NCBI GenBank assembly: GCA_002347905.1
Contig: DDYJ01000010.1
Span: 1-5,363, forward strand
Length of the DNA: 5,363 nt
Reading direction: 5' to 3'
From: Comamonadaceae bacterium UBA2237
GTDB lineage: Bacteria > Pseudomonadota > Gammaproteobacteria > Burkholderiales > Burkholderiaceae_C
The position numbers and the translations under genes were made by a program. Below the pieces are notes generated by a model. The model saw only the letters and a program-made list of their open reading frames with translations, was not told where the DNA came from and did not search any database. Each line of letters starts with the position of its first letter. The stretch's first letter is position 1. This document shows positions 1 to 5,301 of the stretch, in pieces.

Positions 1-250
1 AAATCATGCTCAAGCAGTTCATGATGAGCAATTCCATCAAACTTTCGTTGGTCGGCGCGCAAGTCGATTGCACGACAAACACATCACGCGCACGCACGTT
101 TTGGTTGATCTCGACCGTTACTTCGCCATCTGAAAAACGGCCCACTTGGGCAGCACCAAGCTCAATACCCAGATGCTTGGCAATTTCAGACGCCAACGCA
201 GGATTGGCGTTGCCGGTAAAAACCATGAAGTCAGGTGTGGGAGTCGACAT
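1..250 (-). CDS. prs: Ribose-phosphate pyrophosphokinase (PRPP synthetase), N-terminal part, cut by window edge
   Basis: Prs makes PRPP from ribose 5-phosphate and ATP in the cytosol, feeding purine, pyrimidine, His, Trp and NAD synthesis. From the ATG at 250-248, 83 codons are visible. Seen: residues 9-17 MVFTGNANP, then VGRFSDGEV (36-44) and [17 protein letters not shown] (61-77), all hallmarks of the bacterial Prs N-terminal domain. The start agrees with the family N-terminus. A GAAGG stands 11 bases upstream (266-262), a rather long Shine-Dalgarno spacing. The gene follows tRNA-Gln by 64 bases on the same strand, so it may be co-transcribed with ispE and the tRNA. Odd: after Met77 the family almost always continues VDALxRAS, but here it reads NCLSMI, and no other frame restores the expected sequence. 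Positions 1-19 are therefore suspect. Identity of the first 77 residues is very secure; whether the gene is intact cannot be judged. Confidence 0.95.
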   Translation of the reverse strand, partial: MSTPTPDFMVFTGNANPALASEIAKHLGIELGAAQVGRFSDGEVTVEINQNVRARDVFVVQSTCAPTNESLMELLIMNCLSMI

Positions 251-278
251 ATGACGGATGACCTTCGCTTCAAAACCA

Positions 279-299
279 ATGACGCTTGCATGCCGTCAT
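279..299 (-). repeat. Short inverted repeat in the tRNA-Gln/prs spacer
   Basis: ATGACG (279-284) and CGTCAT (294-299) form a perfect 6-bp stem around a 9-base loop containing the palindrome GCATGC. A second partner, ATGACGG at 251-257, is adjacent to the prs ATG and can pair over 7 bases with CCGTCAT at 293-299. Two mutually exclusive foldings of the prs leader are therefore possible. The pairing is read directly; any regulatory role is inference. No T-run follows the stem, so it is not a typical terminator. Confidence 0.35.
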
Positions 300-314
300 G
301 CGCAGAAAAAGATT

Positions 315-391
315 TGGCAGGGGAAGAAGGATTCGAACCTTCGCATGCCGGAATCAAAATCCGGTGCCTTAACCAACTTGGCGATTCCCCT
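315..391 (-). tRNA. tRNA-Gln (anticodon UUG), CCA encoded
   Basis: This is a 77-base gene that folds completely into a cloverleaf. The acceptor stem is AGGGGAA with TTCCCCT. The D-stem is GCC/GGC. The anticodon stem CCGGA/TCCGG carries loop TTTTGAT with anticodon TTG at 357-355. The T-stem is GAAGG/CCTTC with loop TTCGAAT. Discriminator G73 (318) and a genomically encoded CCA (317-315) end the gene. The weak A1-U72 pair, G73 and U35 match the identity elements known for glutaminyl-tRNA synthetase. It decodes CAA and, by wobble, CAG. It lies 32 bases after the ispE stop and 64 bases before prs, all on one strand. It is therefore probably excised from a longer transcript, by RNase P at the 5' end and endonuclease cleavage downstream. 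No independent promoter is convincing in the 32-base gap. Confidence 0.97.
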
Positions 392-417
392 ACACGGGTC
401 AGTCGCCCAAGAGCCAC

Positions 418-431
418 TAACCGTTAACCGT
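418..431 (-). repeat. Perfect 7-base tandem duplication across the ispE stop codon
   Basis: TAACCGT occurs twice back to back on the plus strand (418-424 and 425-431). The ispE stop codon (424-426 on the minus strand) lies across the junction. It looks like a small replication-slippage duplication that lengthened the spacer to tRNA-Gln. No function is implied. Confidence 0.5.
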
Positions 432-1272
432 TGCTGTCCATCCATTCGCGCAATGGATGAGACACCATATTGCGACAGATTTGCACTTTCCAGTTGTGTG
501 GAGGAGTGACCACCACGATGTGCTCAGGTAATTGCGCAAACACTGCGCTGCCAGAGCCGGTCATGCGAGGTTTCAAACCAAGGGATTGCAGCCACTGAAG
601 GGACATTTCTACCTCGGGACACAACGCTTGAGCCACCGGTTGCAAGTCATTACGGCCGAAGTCGTATGGCTGTGCAGCAAAGTCGGAAATTGTAGCAGTT
701 TTGGTAGCCCGTTCTAGGTTGGGATGGCTAAAAATACGCGCAGTCTCTATGCCTGCATTGGGTTTGACGACCACGAAGCTGCTGGAGGGTAATAAAACAG
801 GGCTAATTTTTTCTCCGATGCCTTCAACCCATGCGTTGTAGCCATGCAAAAAGAAAGGCACATCAGCACCTAATGCCAAACCCAAGGAAAGTAATCGGGA
901 CATAGGCCAGTTCAATCCCCACAACTTATTCAAAGCGAGCAAGGTGCTCGCAGCATCAGAAGATCCACCACCCATACCGGCCTGAGCAGGAATTTGTTTG
1001 TCGATACGAATTTCAGCGCCGAGTGAGGTGCCACTGGCCGATTGCAAAGCGCGGGCCGCACGCACGATCAAGTCGTCGGCAGGCAAGGGGGTATGGAGGT
1101 CAATGCGTTGAATACTGCCATCTAACTTGACATCAAAATGCAAAGTGTCGCACCAATCTACCAACATGAAAACGGATTGGAGAAGGTGATAACCATCCGC
1201 GCGACGTCCTGTGATGTGCAAGAACAAATTCAGTTTGGCTGGTGCTAATACGTTGTGTAGCGATTGCAACAT
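424..1272 (-). CDS. ispE: 4-diphosphocytidyl-2-C-methyl-D-erythritol kinase
   Basis: IspE is a cytosolic GHMP-family kinase. It phosphorylates the 2-hydroxyl of CDP-methylerythritol with ATP in the MEP (non-mevalonate) isoprenoid pathway, which supplies undecaprenyl phosphate and quinones. The product has 282 residues, the normal length. Seen: PAKLNLFLHITGRRADGYH (11-29), with Lys13 matching the conserved catalytic Lys; the GHMP phosphate-binding loop AGMGGGSSDAA (98-108); GADVPFF (135-141), with Asp137 matching the catalytic Asp; and the C-terminal glycine motif MTGSGSAVF (237-245). The ATG at 1272 lies 4 bases after the lolB stop and no better start fits the family N-terminus. No clear Shine-Dalgarno is present, so translational coupling to lolB is likely. 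The 3' end of the coding sequence contains an 8-bp stem-loop (439-459). Confidence 0.97.
   Translation of the reverse strand: MLQSLHNVLAPAKLNLFLHITGRRADGYHLLQSVFMLVDWCDTLHFDVKLDGSIQRIDLHTPLPADDLIVRAARALQSASGTSLGAEIRIDKQIPAQAGMGGGSSDAASTLLALNKLWGLNWPMSRLLSLGLALGADVPFFLHGYNAWVEGIGEKISPVLLPSSSFVVVKPNAGIETARIFSHPNLERATKTATISDFAAQPYDFGRNDLQPVAQALCPEVEMSLQWLQSLGLKPRMTGSGSAVFAQLPEHIVVVTPPHNWKVQICRNMVSHPLREWMDSNG
439..459 (-). repeat. Perfect 8-bp stem-loop at the 3' end of ispE
   Basis: CATCCATT (439-446) and AATGGATG (452-459) form a perfect 8-bp stem around a 5-base loop, inside the last codons of ispE (residues HPLREWM). On the transcript it lies about 50 bases before the tRNA-Gln 5' end. No U-run follows, so it is not an intrinsic terminator. 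It could stop 3' exonucleases after the tRNA is cut out, or be incidental. The structure is seen; the role is inference. Confidence 0.4.
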
Positions 1273-1276
1273 AGGC

Positions 1277-1765
1277 TTAGGGCGTGTCGAGTTTGATACG
1301 AAGAACTACCCGAGGTTCTGGCGATACGCGTCTGGCAACCAAGGCCCCCTCGACTATCGCTGAAAGATCGGTTTGCCATCCTGGGGACGCAGTGGCATTG
1401 CCCTCCAGCCAGTCAAACACGGCGTCCATGGGAAGTGCAGCACCTGTTATTTCTTCCGTCAAATGGGCCATAGAGTCATAGCGCAGTTGTTGACTGCCTT
1501 GCACCCATTGCGTGGAGGAAGGGTTCCATTGCAAAGTCGCTAGGGTTGTACCCAAAGGGGAGAATAAATTTAATTCGCCTTGGCGTGCATTACCTTCCAG
1601 TGAAAAACCAGCGTTCATATTGCGGGGCGGTTCGCTTTGTACGGTCACACTGATGCGACCTTGCCATTGTTTTGTAGAAGCAGCTTGTTCAATAGAGCGA
1701 TTGGGGGCTGGGCTTGCACATGCGACAAGCAACGCCACAAGCCAGATACTGGCCCCTATACGCAT
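1277..1765 (-). CDS. lolB: Outer-membrane lipoprotein receptor LolB
   Basis: LolB is the outer-membrane-anchored acceptor that takes lipoproteins from the periplasmic carrier LolA and inserts them into the inner leaflet of the outer membrane. The product has 162 residues, shorter than E. coli LolB (about 207) but similar to other betaproteobacterial forms. Seen: a short basic start (MRIG), a hydrophobic segment (5-14), and lipobox LVAC with Cys16 as the lipidated residue. Ala17 at +2 is compatible with outer-membrane sorting. WQGRISV (34-40), NLFSPLG (66-72), ALPMDAVFDWLEG (110-122) and the closing LRIKLD (155-160) fit the family. A longer reading from 1846 would bury the signal peptide behind 27 residues, so the ATG at 1765-1763 is chosen. 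It follows the TPR-gene stop by 2 bases (TGACCATG). A weak GAG lies 9 bases upstream. The assignment also rests on the lolB-ispE context. Confidence 0.9.
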   Translation of the reverse strand: MRIGASIWLVALLVACASPAPNRSIEQAASTKQWQGRISVTVQSEPPRNMNAGFSLEGNARQGELNLFSPLGTTLATLQWNPSSTQWVQGSQQLRYDSMAHLTEEITGAALPMDAVFDWLEGNATASPGWQTDLSAIVEGALVARRVSPEPRVVLRIKLDTP

Positions 1766-1767
1766 GG

Positions 1768-3390
1768 TCAGATACTCGGCTTGAAGCGCCGCAGTGTTTG
1801 TTGCAACGTTTCGTTGGTTGGTGCGATTTCTAGCCCTTGACGCCATATCGCAATCGCATCGCTTTCGCGTTTTAGCTGCCAGAGTACTTCACCGAGATGG
1901 GCAGCAATTTCAGCATCTGCACGGTCTTTGAAAGCCTTTTCTAAAAGTGCCAAAGCTTGTTTTGTATTACCCAACCTAAATTCGACCCAGCCCAAACTGT
2001 CGGTGATGAAGGGGTCACCGGGCGCCAAAGTGAGAGCCTTCACAATCAATTCTTTCGCTTCTTTGAGGCGTAAATTGCGATCAGCCAAAGAGAAGCCCAG
2101 TGCGTTGTAGGCATTGAAGTGGGACGGGTCTTTGCTGATGACCATACGCAAAAGCTTTTCCATCTCTTCAACGCGATTGAGTTTTTCGGCCATCATGGCT
2201 TGCTCGTAAATCAAGTCAAGGTCATCACCTGCATATTGGGCCAACAAATCAAAAGCTGCTTGCCACTGGCGGTAATCTCGTAAGAGTTGCAACTCTGCCA
2301 TGAGTCGACTGCGGACTTCTTCTTCATTTGTGGTTGGTAATTGCGAGATCAGCTGTCTGGCTTCTTTCAAATTACCCTGCTTAGCCAAAATTGATGCGCG
2401 GCGTGATTGGGCTTGTATGACGCCGCGTTGGGTATTTTCATTCGGCGCTTTGTTCGCCATACCAATGTAGGTCAGCAAGGAAGCATCGGCTTGTTTGTCT
2501 AAGCCTTGTTCGAACTGCAATGAGCCTAAAAGCAGCCATGCTTCGGCATGGGTGGGGAATCGCTGCGTGACACTTTGGGCTTGCTCGCTGGCTTGCTCAT
2601 AGCGTTTGGCTTCGATCAAAACGCGCACATAGGCCATGGGGAAATCTGGCCGGGCTTGATTGGGAAGCGCTTGAAGCACCAGCGCTTCGGCCTCTTTCAC
2701 GCCACGCCCCAAAAGCTCGAGCGCCAAAAATGGCGCACTGATATCGGTTTTGGTCGATGACGCTAAACTCTTTTGAGCGGATTGAAGTGCCCCAGGTAAA
2801 TTGCCAGACAACATTTGCATACGACCAATGACAGCCCAGGTGGCTGACGCAGTTTCAGCATTTGTGGTGTAACTGTCCAACGCTTTTTGAATAACTTCGG
2901 TAGCTACTTTTTGATCAGTGATGCGGGCGTAATAACGGGGTACTACACGAATCGCCGCATTGCGCTCGCTTGCGGGACTGAATGCGATTTCTTTTTTGAG
3001 TGGCTCTAGGGTTTCGCTAGTTTTGTTGAGGGCTATCAGAATCTGCAGCAAATTCAGATTAGCCAATCGGTCTTGAGGCAATGCTTGCGACCAACTCCGC
3101 GCCGCCATCAAAGCGCCATCACCAGAGCGTTCTTTGAGAGCAATTTCTACAGCGCGTGCATAAAGTTGTGCATCGTTAGATTTACGTGCAGCATCTAACA
3201 GCAGCGAAAAGCCCACCAAGGGTTGACCTTGTTGGATATTGAGTTCACCGACCAAAATTTCATACAACATTTCCCCGTTCATGCCAGAGTTCACGGGGGG
3301 TGCCTCGGGCGTTTCGGTTGCGTTTTGCGCAAAAGTAGGAGCGCCTGCAAAGGCCAGCGAAAGAACGGCCGGAGCCAATAAAAACTTCAT
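1768..3390 (-). CDS. Periplasmic TPR-repeat protein, possibly LbcA-like
   Basis: A 540-residue exported protein built of tetratricopeptide-like helical hairpins, which normally serve as protein-binding scaffolds. Residues 1-21 form a signal peptide (Lys2, hydrophobic core 3-17, likely cut after TFA21). A Pro/Thr/Glu-rich linker runs to about 35. Helical repeats fill the rest; the clearest TPR units are at about 180-213, 282-315, 424-457, 458-491 and 492-525. There are no cysteines anywhere, so it is not a lipoprotein and has no disulfides. In-frame stops lie just upstream with no alternative start between, so the ATG at 3390 is firm. The gene heads a tight run with lolB (2 bases) and ispE. 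In Pseudomonas aeruginosa the TPR gene in the same position, PA4667 (LbcA), encodes an outer-membrane lipoprotein that partners the CtpA protease controlling peptidoglycan hydrolases. Equivalence is inferred from synteny and repeats only. An unrelated scaffold role remains possible. Confidence 0.85.
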   Translation of the reverse strand: MKFLLAPAVLSLAFAGAPTFAQNATETPEAPPVNSGMNGEMLYEILVGELNIQQGQPLVGFSLLLDAARKSNDAQLYARAVEIALKERSGDGALMAARSWSQALPQDRLANLNLLQILIALNKTSETLEPLKKEIAFSPASERNAAIRVVPRYYARITDQKVATEVIQKALDSYTTNAETASATWAVIGRMQMLSGNLPGALQSAQKSLASSTKTDISAPFLALELLGRGVKEAEALVLQALPNQARPDFPMAYVRVLIEAKRYEQASEQAQSVTQRFPTHAEAWLLLGSLQFEQGLDKQADASLLTYIGMANKAPNENTQRGVIQAQSRRASILAKQGNLKEARQLISQLPTTNEEEVRSRLMAELQLLRDYRQWQAAFDLLAQYAGDDLDLIYEQAMMAEKLNRVEEMEKLLRMVISKDPSHFNAYNALGFSLADRNLRLKEAKELIVKALTLAPGDPFITDSLGWVEFRLGNTKQALALLEKAFKDRADAEIAAHLGEVLWQLKRESDAIAIWRQGLEIAPTNETLQQTLRRFKPSI

Positions 3391-3430
3391 GCAGGCATCA
3401 TAATGGCTTTACTTTTAAATTGATGCTGAC
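3391..3430. promoter_or_regulatory. Compact divergent promoter region between the TPR gene and mutM
   Basis: Only 40 AT-rich bases separate the two divergent start codons, so promoters for both directions must lie here or extend into the opposite coding sequences. Possible -10 elements are CATAAT on the plus strand (3399-3404, 5 of 6 to TATAAT) and TATGAT on the minus strand (3402-3397, 5 of 6). These overlap. No good -35 hexamer is seen at the expected distance for either. Neither start has a strong Shine-Dalgarno. If TATGAT is used, the TPR transcript would begin at or next to its ATG. The individual elements are tentative; the divergent arrangement is certain. Confidence 0.4.
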
Positions 3431-4258
3431 ATGCCTGAATTACCCGAGGTCGAAGTAACGCGTTTGAGTTTTGCTGATCGCATAGCTAACGCCCATATTT
3501 CTGATGTGCGTGTTGGTAAACCTTTACGCTGGCCGCTGGGCGTTATGCCGACATCTTTGATTGGACGAAAAGTCTTGGGCGTCAGGCGACGTGGCAAATA
3601 TCTGTTGATGGATTTGAATCAGGGCTTGCTGCTTTGGCATCTGGGAATGTCTGGTAGTTTGAGTTTTAGTTCGGACGGCGCTATTGCAAACATGTCTCCA
3701 AAACCCCACGACCATTTCGATTTACAAACTACCCATGGACTTTTAAGATTAAACGACCCTAGGCGGTTTGGTGCGGTCGTGTATGCAGACTCTGAAGCCA
3801 GCGCTAGTGCCCAAAAGCTTTTAGGCCATCTAGGAGTAGAGCCTTTAGCGGGTCAGTTTGATCTAGATACTTTCCATAAAAATCTAAAACAACGCAGCGC
3901 AGCCATCAAGCAAGTCTTATTGGCTGGCGATATTGTGGTGGGAGTTGGCAACATTTATGCATCAGAAGCTTTGTTTCTGGCACGCATTCGTCCGACAGTG
4001 CGTGCAAACCGCATCAGCCGATTGCGTGCAGAAAAACTTAGGCTGGCCGTCATCGACGTATTGGCGCATGCCGTGGCAAAAGGCGGCAGCACTTTGCGTG
4101 ACTTTTCAAATGCTGAAGGGCAAAGCGGTTACTTTCAATTAGAGGCCAATGTGTATGACCGCGCAGGACTGCCTTGTAGGCAGTGCGGTCATTTGATTAA
4201 ACGATTGGTTCAAGGCCAACGCGCCACGTACTTCTGCCCTGTATGCCAAAAACCCTGA
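3431..4258 (+). CDS. mutM: Formamidopyrimidine-DNA glycosylase / AP lyase
   Basis: MutM (Fpg) excises 8-oxoguanine paired with C and formamidopyrimidines, then cuts the abasic site by beta,delta-elimination. The product has 275 residues, normal length. The start is fixed by MPELPEVE: after Met removal Pro2 is the Schiff-base nucleophile, with Glu3 and Glu6 catalytic. Also seen: Lys56 in RRGKYLL (53-59), LGMSGSL with intercalating Met73 (71-77), NDPRRFG (108-114) with the Arg/Phe that fill the gap left by the flipped base, and [12 protein letters not shown] (171-182) of the helix-two-turn-helix. A C-terminal zinc finger is formed by Cys249-X2-Cys252-X16-Cys269-X2-Cys272, with Arg264 in GQRAT between them. 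No active-site residue is missing. Its end overlaps mutY by 16 bases, giving a GO-repair operon. It diverges from the TPR gene across 40 bases. No obvious Shine-Dalgarno. Confidence 0.98.
   Translation: MPELPEVEVTRLSFADRIANAHISDVRVGKPLRWPLGVMPTSLIGRKVLGVRRRGKYLLMDLNQGLLLWHLGMSGSLSFSSDGAIANMSPKPHDHFDLQTTHGLLRLNDPRRFGAVVYADSEASASAQKLLGHLGVEPLAGQFDLDTFHKNLKQRSAAIKQVLLAGDIVVGVGNIYASEALFLARIRPTVRANRISRLRAEKLRLAVIDVLAHAVAKGGSTLRDFSNAEGQSGYFQLEANVYDRAGLPCRQCGHLIKRLVQGQRATYFCPVCQKP
4157..4190 (+). repeat. Bulged 12-bp stem-loop near the 3' end of mutM
   Basis: The outer stem GACCGC (4157-4162) pairs with GCGGTC (4185-4190), and the inner stem ACTGCC (4168-4173) with GGCAGT (4179-4184). A 5-base one-sided bulge (4163-4167) separates the stems and the loop is TTGTA. 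It overlies the codons of the first zinc-finger cysteines of MutM and ends 52 bases before the mutY ATG. No T-run follows, so it is not an intrinsic terminator. It could tune expression or RNA stability between mutM and mutY, or result from the protein code. The pairing is read directly; function is unknown. Confidence 0.45.
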
Positions 4259-5301
4259 CTAAGCAGACTGCTTCTTGGCAGTTTGGTAACTCAGTAGTGG
4301 GGTGGCAAAAAATTCATGGCCGCCACGACTTGCCATGGCAAAACACACAAGACCCCTATGCGGTGTGGCTGTCAGAAATCATGTTGCAACAAACGCAAGT
4401 AGTTACCGTCCGCGAATATTTCGCACGTTTTATGCAGCGATTTCCTTCCGTTCAAGATTTAGCGAATGCTTCACAAGATGAAGTGATGGGCTTGTGGAGT
4501 GGCTTGGGGTATTACAGCCGTGCCCGCAATTTACACCGCGCTGCACAAGACGTGGTAGCTTTACATGGCGGTGAATTTCCCAGCGATGCATTAACCCTGC
4601 AAACATTGCCTGGTATTGGCAGATCGACTGCTGCTGCTATTGCATCTCTGTGTTTTGGTGAGCCCATTGCGATTTTGGATGCCAACGTCAAACGCGTGCT
4701 TACCCGTTATCTGGGTTTCACTCACGATTTGACATACGCCAAAAACGAAAAACTATTGTGGGAGAAAGCGCAAGCACTCCTGCCGACCCAGTATGTTGCG
4801 CAGTCCATGCCGCACTACACGCAAGGCATGATGGATTTGGGCGCCACTTTGTGCACGCCCAAAACCCCGCAGTGCGGGCAGTGCCCTTTGAAAGATCACT
4901 GCAAAGCCTTTAATGAGGGTAAACCGCAAGACTATCCTGTCAAAACCAAAAAGCTAAAACGCACCAGTGAGCAACTCTGGTTGCTCTATGCACAAACTAA
5001 AACTGGAAGCGTTTGGATGGTGCAAAGACCCCAGTCGGGTATTTGGGCGGGCTTGTATTGCTTGCCCGTATTCGAGAGCTACGAATCTTTGGGGGCTTTT
5101 GTTTCAGCTAAAGCTAAGGCTAAGTCTGATTTACAAGACATGCCAGTGATCAAACATACGCTGACACACAAAGATTTGTATTTGCATCCGGTGGCATTGC
5201 AAGTGACCAATCAAAAGTCTCTGGGTCAGGGACATTGGTTTGATCGACTATCGATGGCCGACATAGGCTTGCCCGCTCCCATTCGCAAACTGATGGGTTA
5301 A
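4243..5301 (+). CDS. mutY: Adenine DNA glycosylase
   Basis: MutY removes adenine misincorporated opposite 8-oxoguanine, preventing G:C to T:A mutations, and works together with MutM. The product has 352 residues, standard length. Seen: LPWQ (30-33); [10 protein letters not shown] with catalytic Glu45 (44-53); [12 protein letters not shown] with Tyr90 (87-98); the helix-hairpin-helix [12 protein letters not shown] (122-133) with Ser128; and ILDANVKRV with catalytic Asp146 (144-152). The [4Fe-4S] ligands are Cys204-X6-Cys211-X2-Cys214-X5-Cys220. Residues 245-352 form the NUDIX-like domain that reads 8-oxoG. There the usual FSH loop is Leu307-Thr308-His309. An Ala-Lys triple repeat sits at 289-294. 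The ATG at 4243 lies inside the mutM end (16-base overlap); no later start precedes the conserved N-terminus and no Shine-Dalgarno is evident, so coupling to mutM translation is likely. Its stop overlaps the convergent gene. Confidence 0.97.
   Translation: MPKTLTKQTASWQFGNSVVGWQKIHGRHDLPWQNTQDPYAVWLSEIMLQQTQVVTVREYFARFMQRFPSVQDLANASQDEVMGLWSGLGYYSRARNLHRAAQDVVALHGGEFPSDALTLQTLPGIGRSTAAAIASLCFGEPIAILDANVKRVLTRYLGFTHDLTYAKNEKLLWEKAQALLPTQYVAQSMPHYTQGMMDLGATLCTPKTPQCGQCPLKDHCKAFNEGKPQDYPVKTKKLKRTSEQLWLLYAQTKTGSVWMVQRPQSGIWAGLYCLPVFESYESLGAFVSAKAKAKSDLQDMPVIKHTLTHKDLYLHPVALQVTNQKSLGQGHWFDRLSMADIGLPAPIRKLMG
5107..5124 (+). repeat. Three tandem GCTAAR hexamers inside mutY
   Basis: GCTAAA, GCTAAG and GCTAAG stand in tandem and encode Ala-Lys three times (residues 289-294), in the C-terminal domain. 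They lie in what looks like a variable surface stretch before HTLTHKDL. Because the unit is 6 bases, slippage would add or remove Ala-Lys without changing frame. Confidence 0.6.

Noticed and set aside
302..314. T-run after the tRNA 3' end (TTTTT on the minus strand) as an intrinsic terminator
   Set aside because: No dedicated GC-rich hairpin precedes it, only the tRNA itself, and prs follows closely on the same strand.
396..408. GGG/CCC hairpin in the ispE-tRNA gap
   Set aside because: Only three base pairs with a 7-base loop; too weak to support a function.
118..417. 99-codon minus-strand reading frame across the tRNA and prs start
   Set aside because: It runs through the tRNA and out of frame through the well-conserved prs N-terminus, so it is a shadow frame.
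146..509. Plus-strand open frames opposite prs, tRNA-Gln and the ispE end
   Set aside because: The translations resemble no known family, include the tRNA complement, and lie opposite certain genes.
1512..1840. Plus-strand open frames opposite lolB and the TPR gene end
   Set aside because: There are no recognisable motifs, and the opposite strand carries a lipoprotein with a proper signal and family motifs.
1766..1846. 27-residue N-terminal extension of lolB, from the ATG at 1846
   Set aside because: It overlaps the TPR coding sequence and would place the lipoprotein signal peptide in the middle of the protein. The ATG at 1765 directly before MRIGASIW gives a normal lipobox at residue 16.
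3415..3715. Minus-strand open frames opposite the mutM start
   Set aside because: mutM is unmistakable here, and these frames give low-complexity, unrecognisable peptides.
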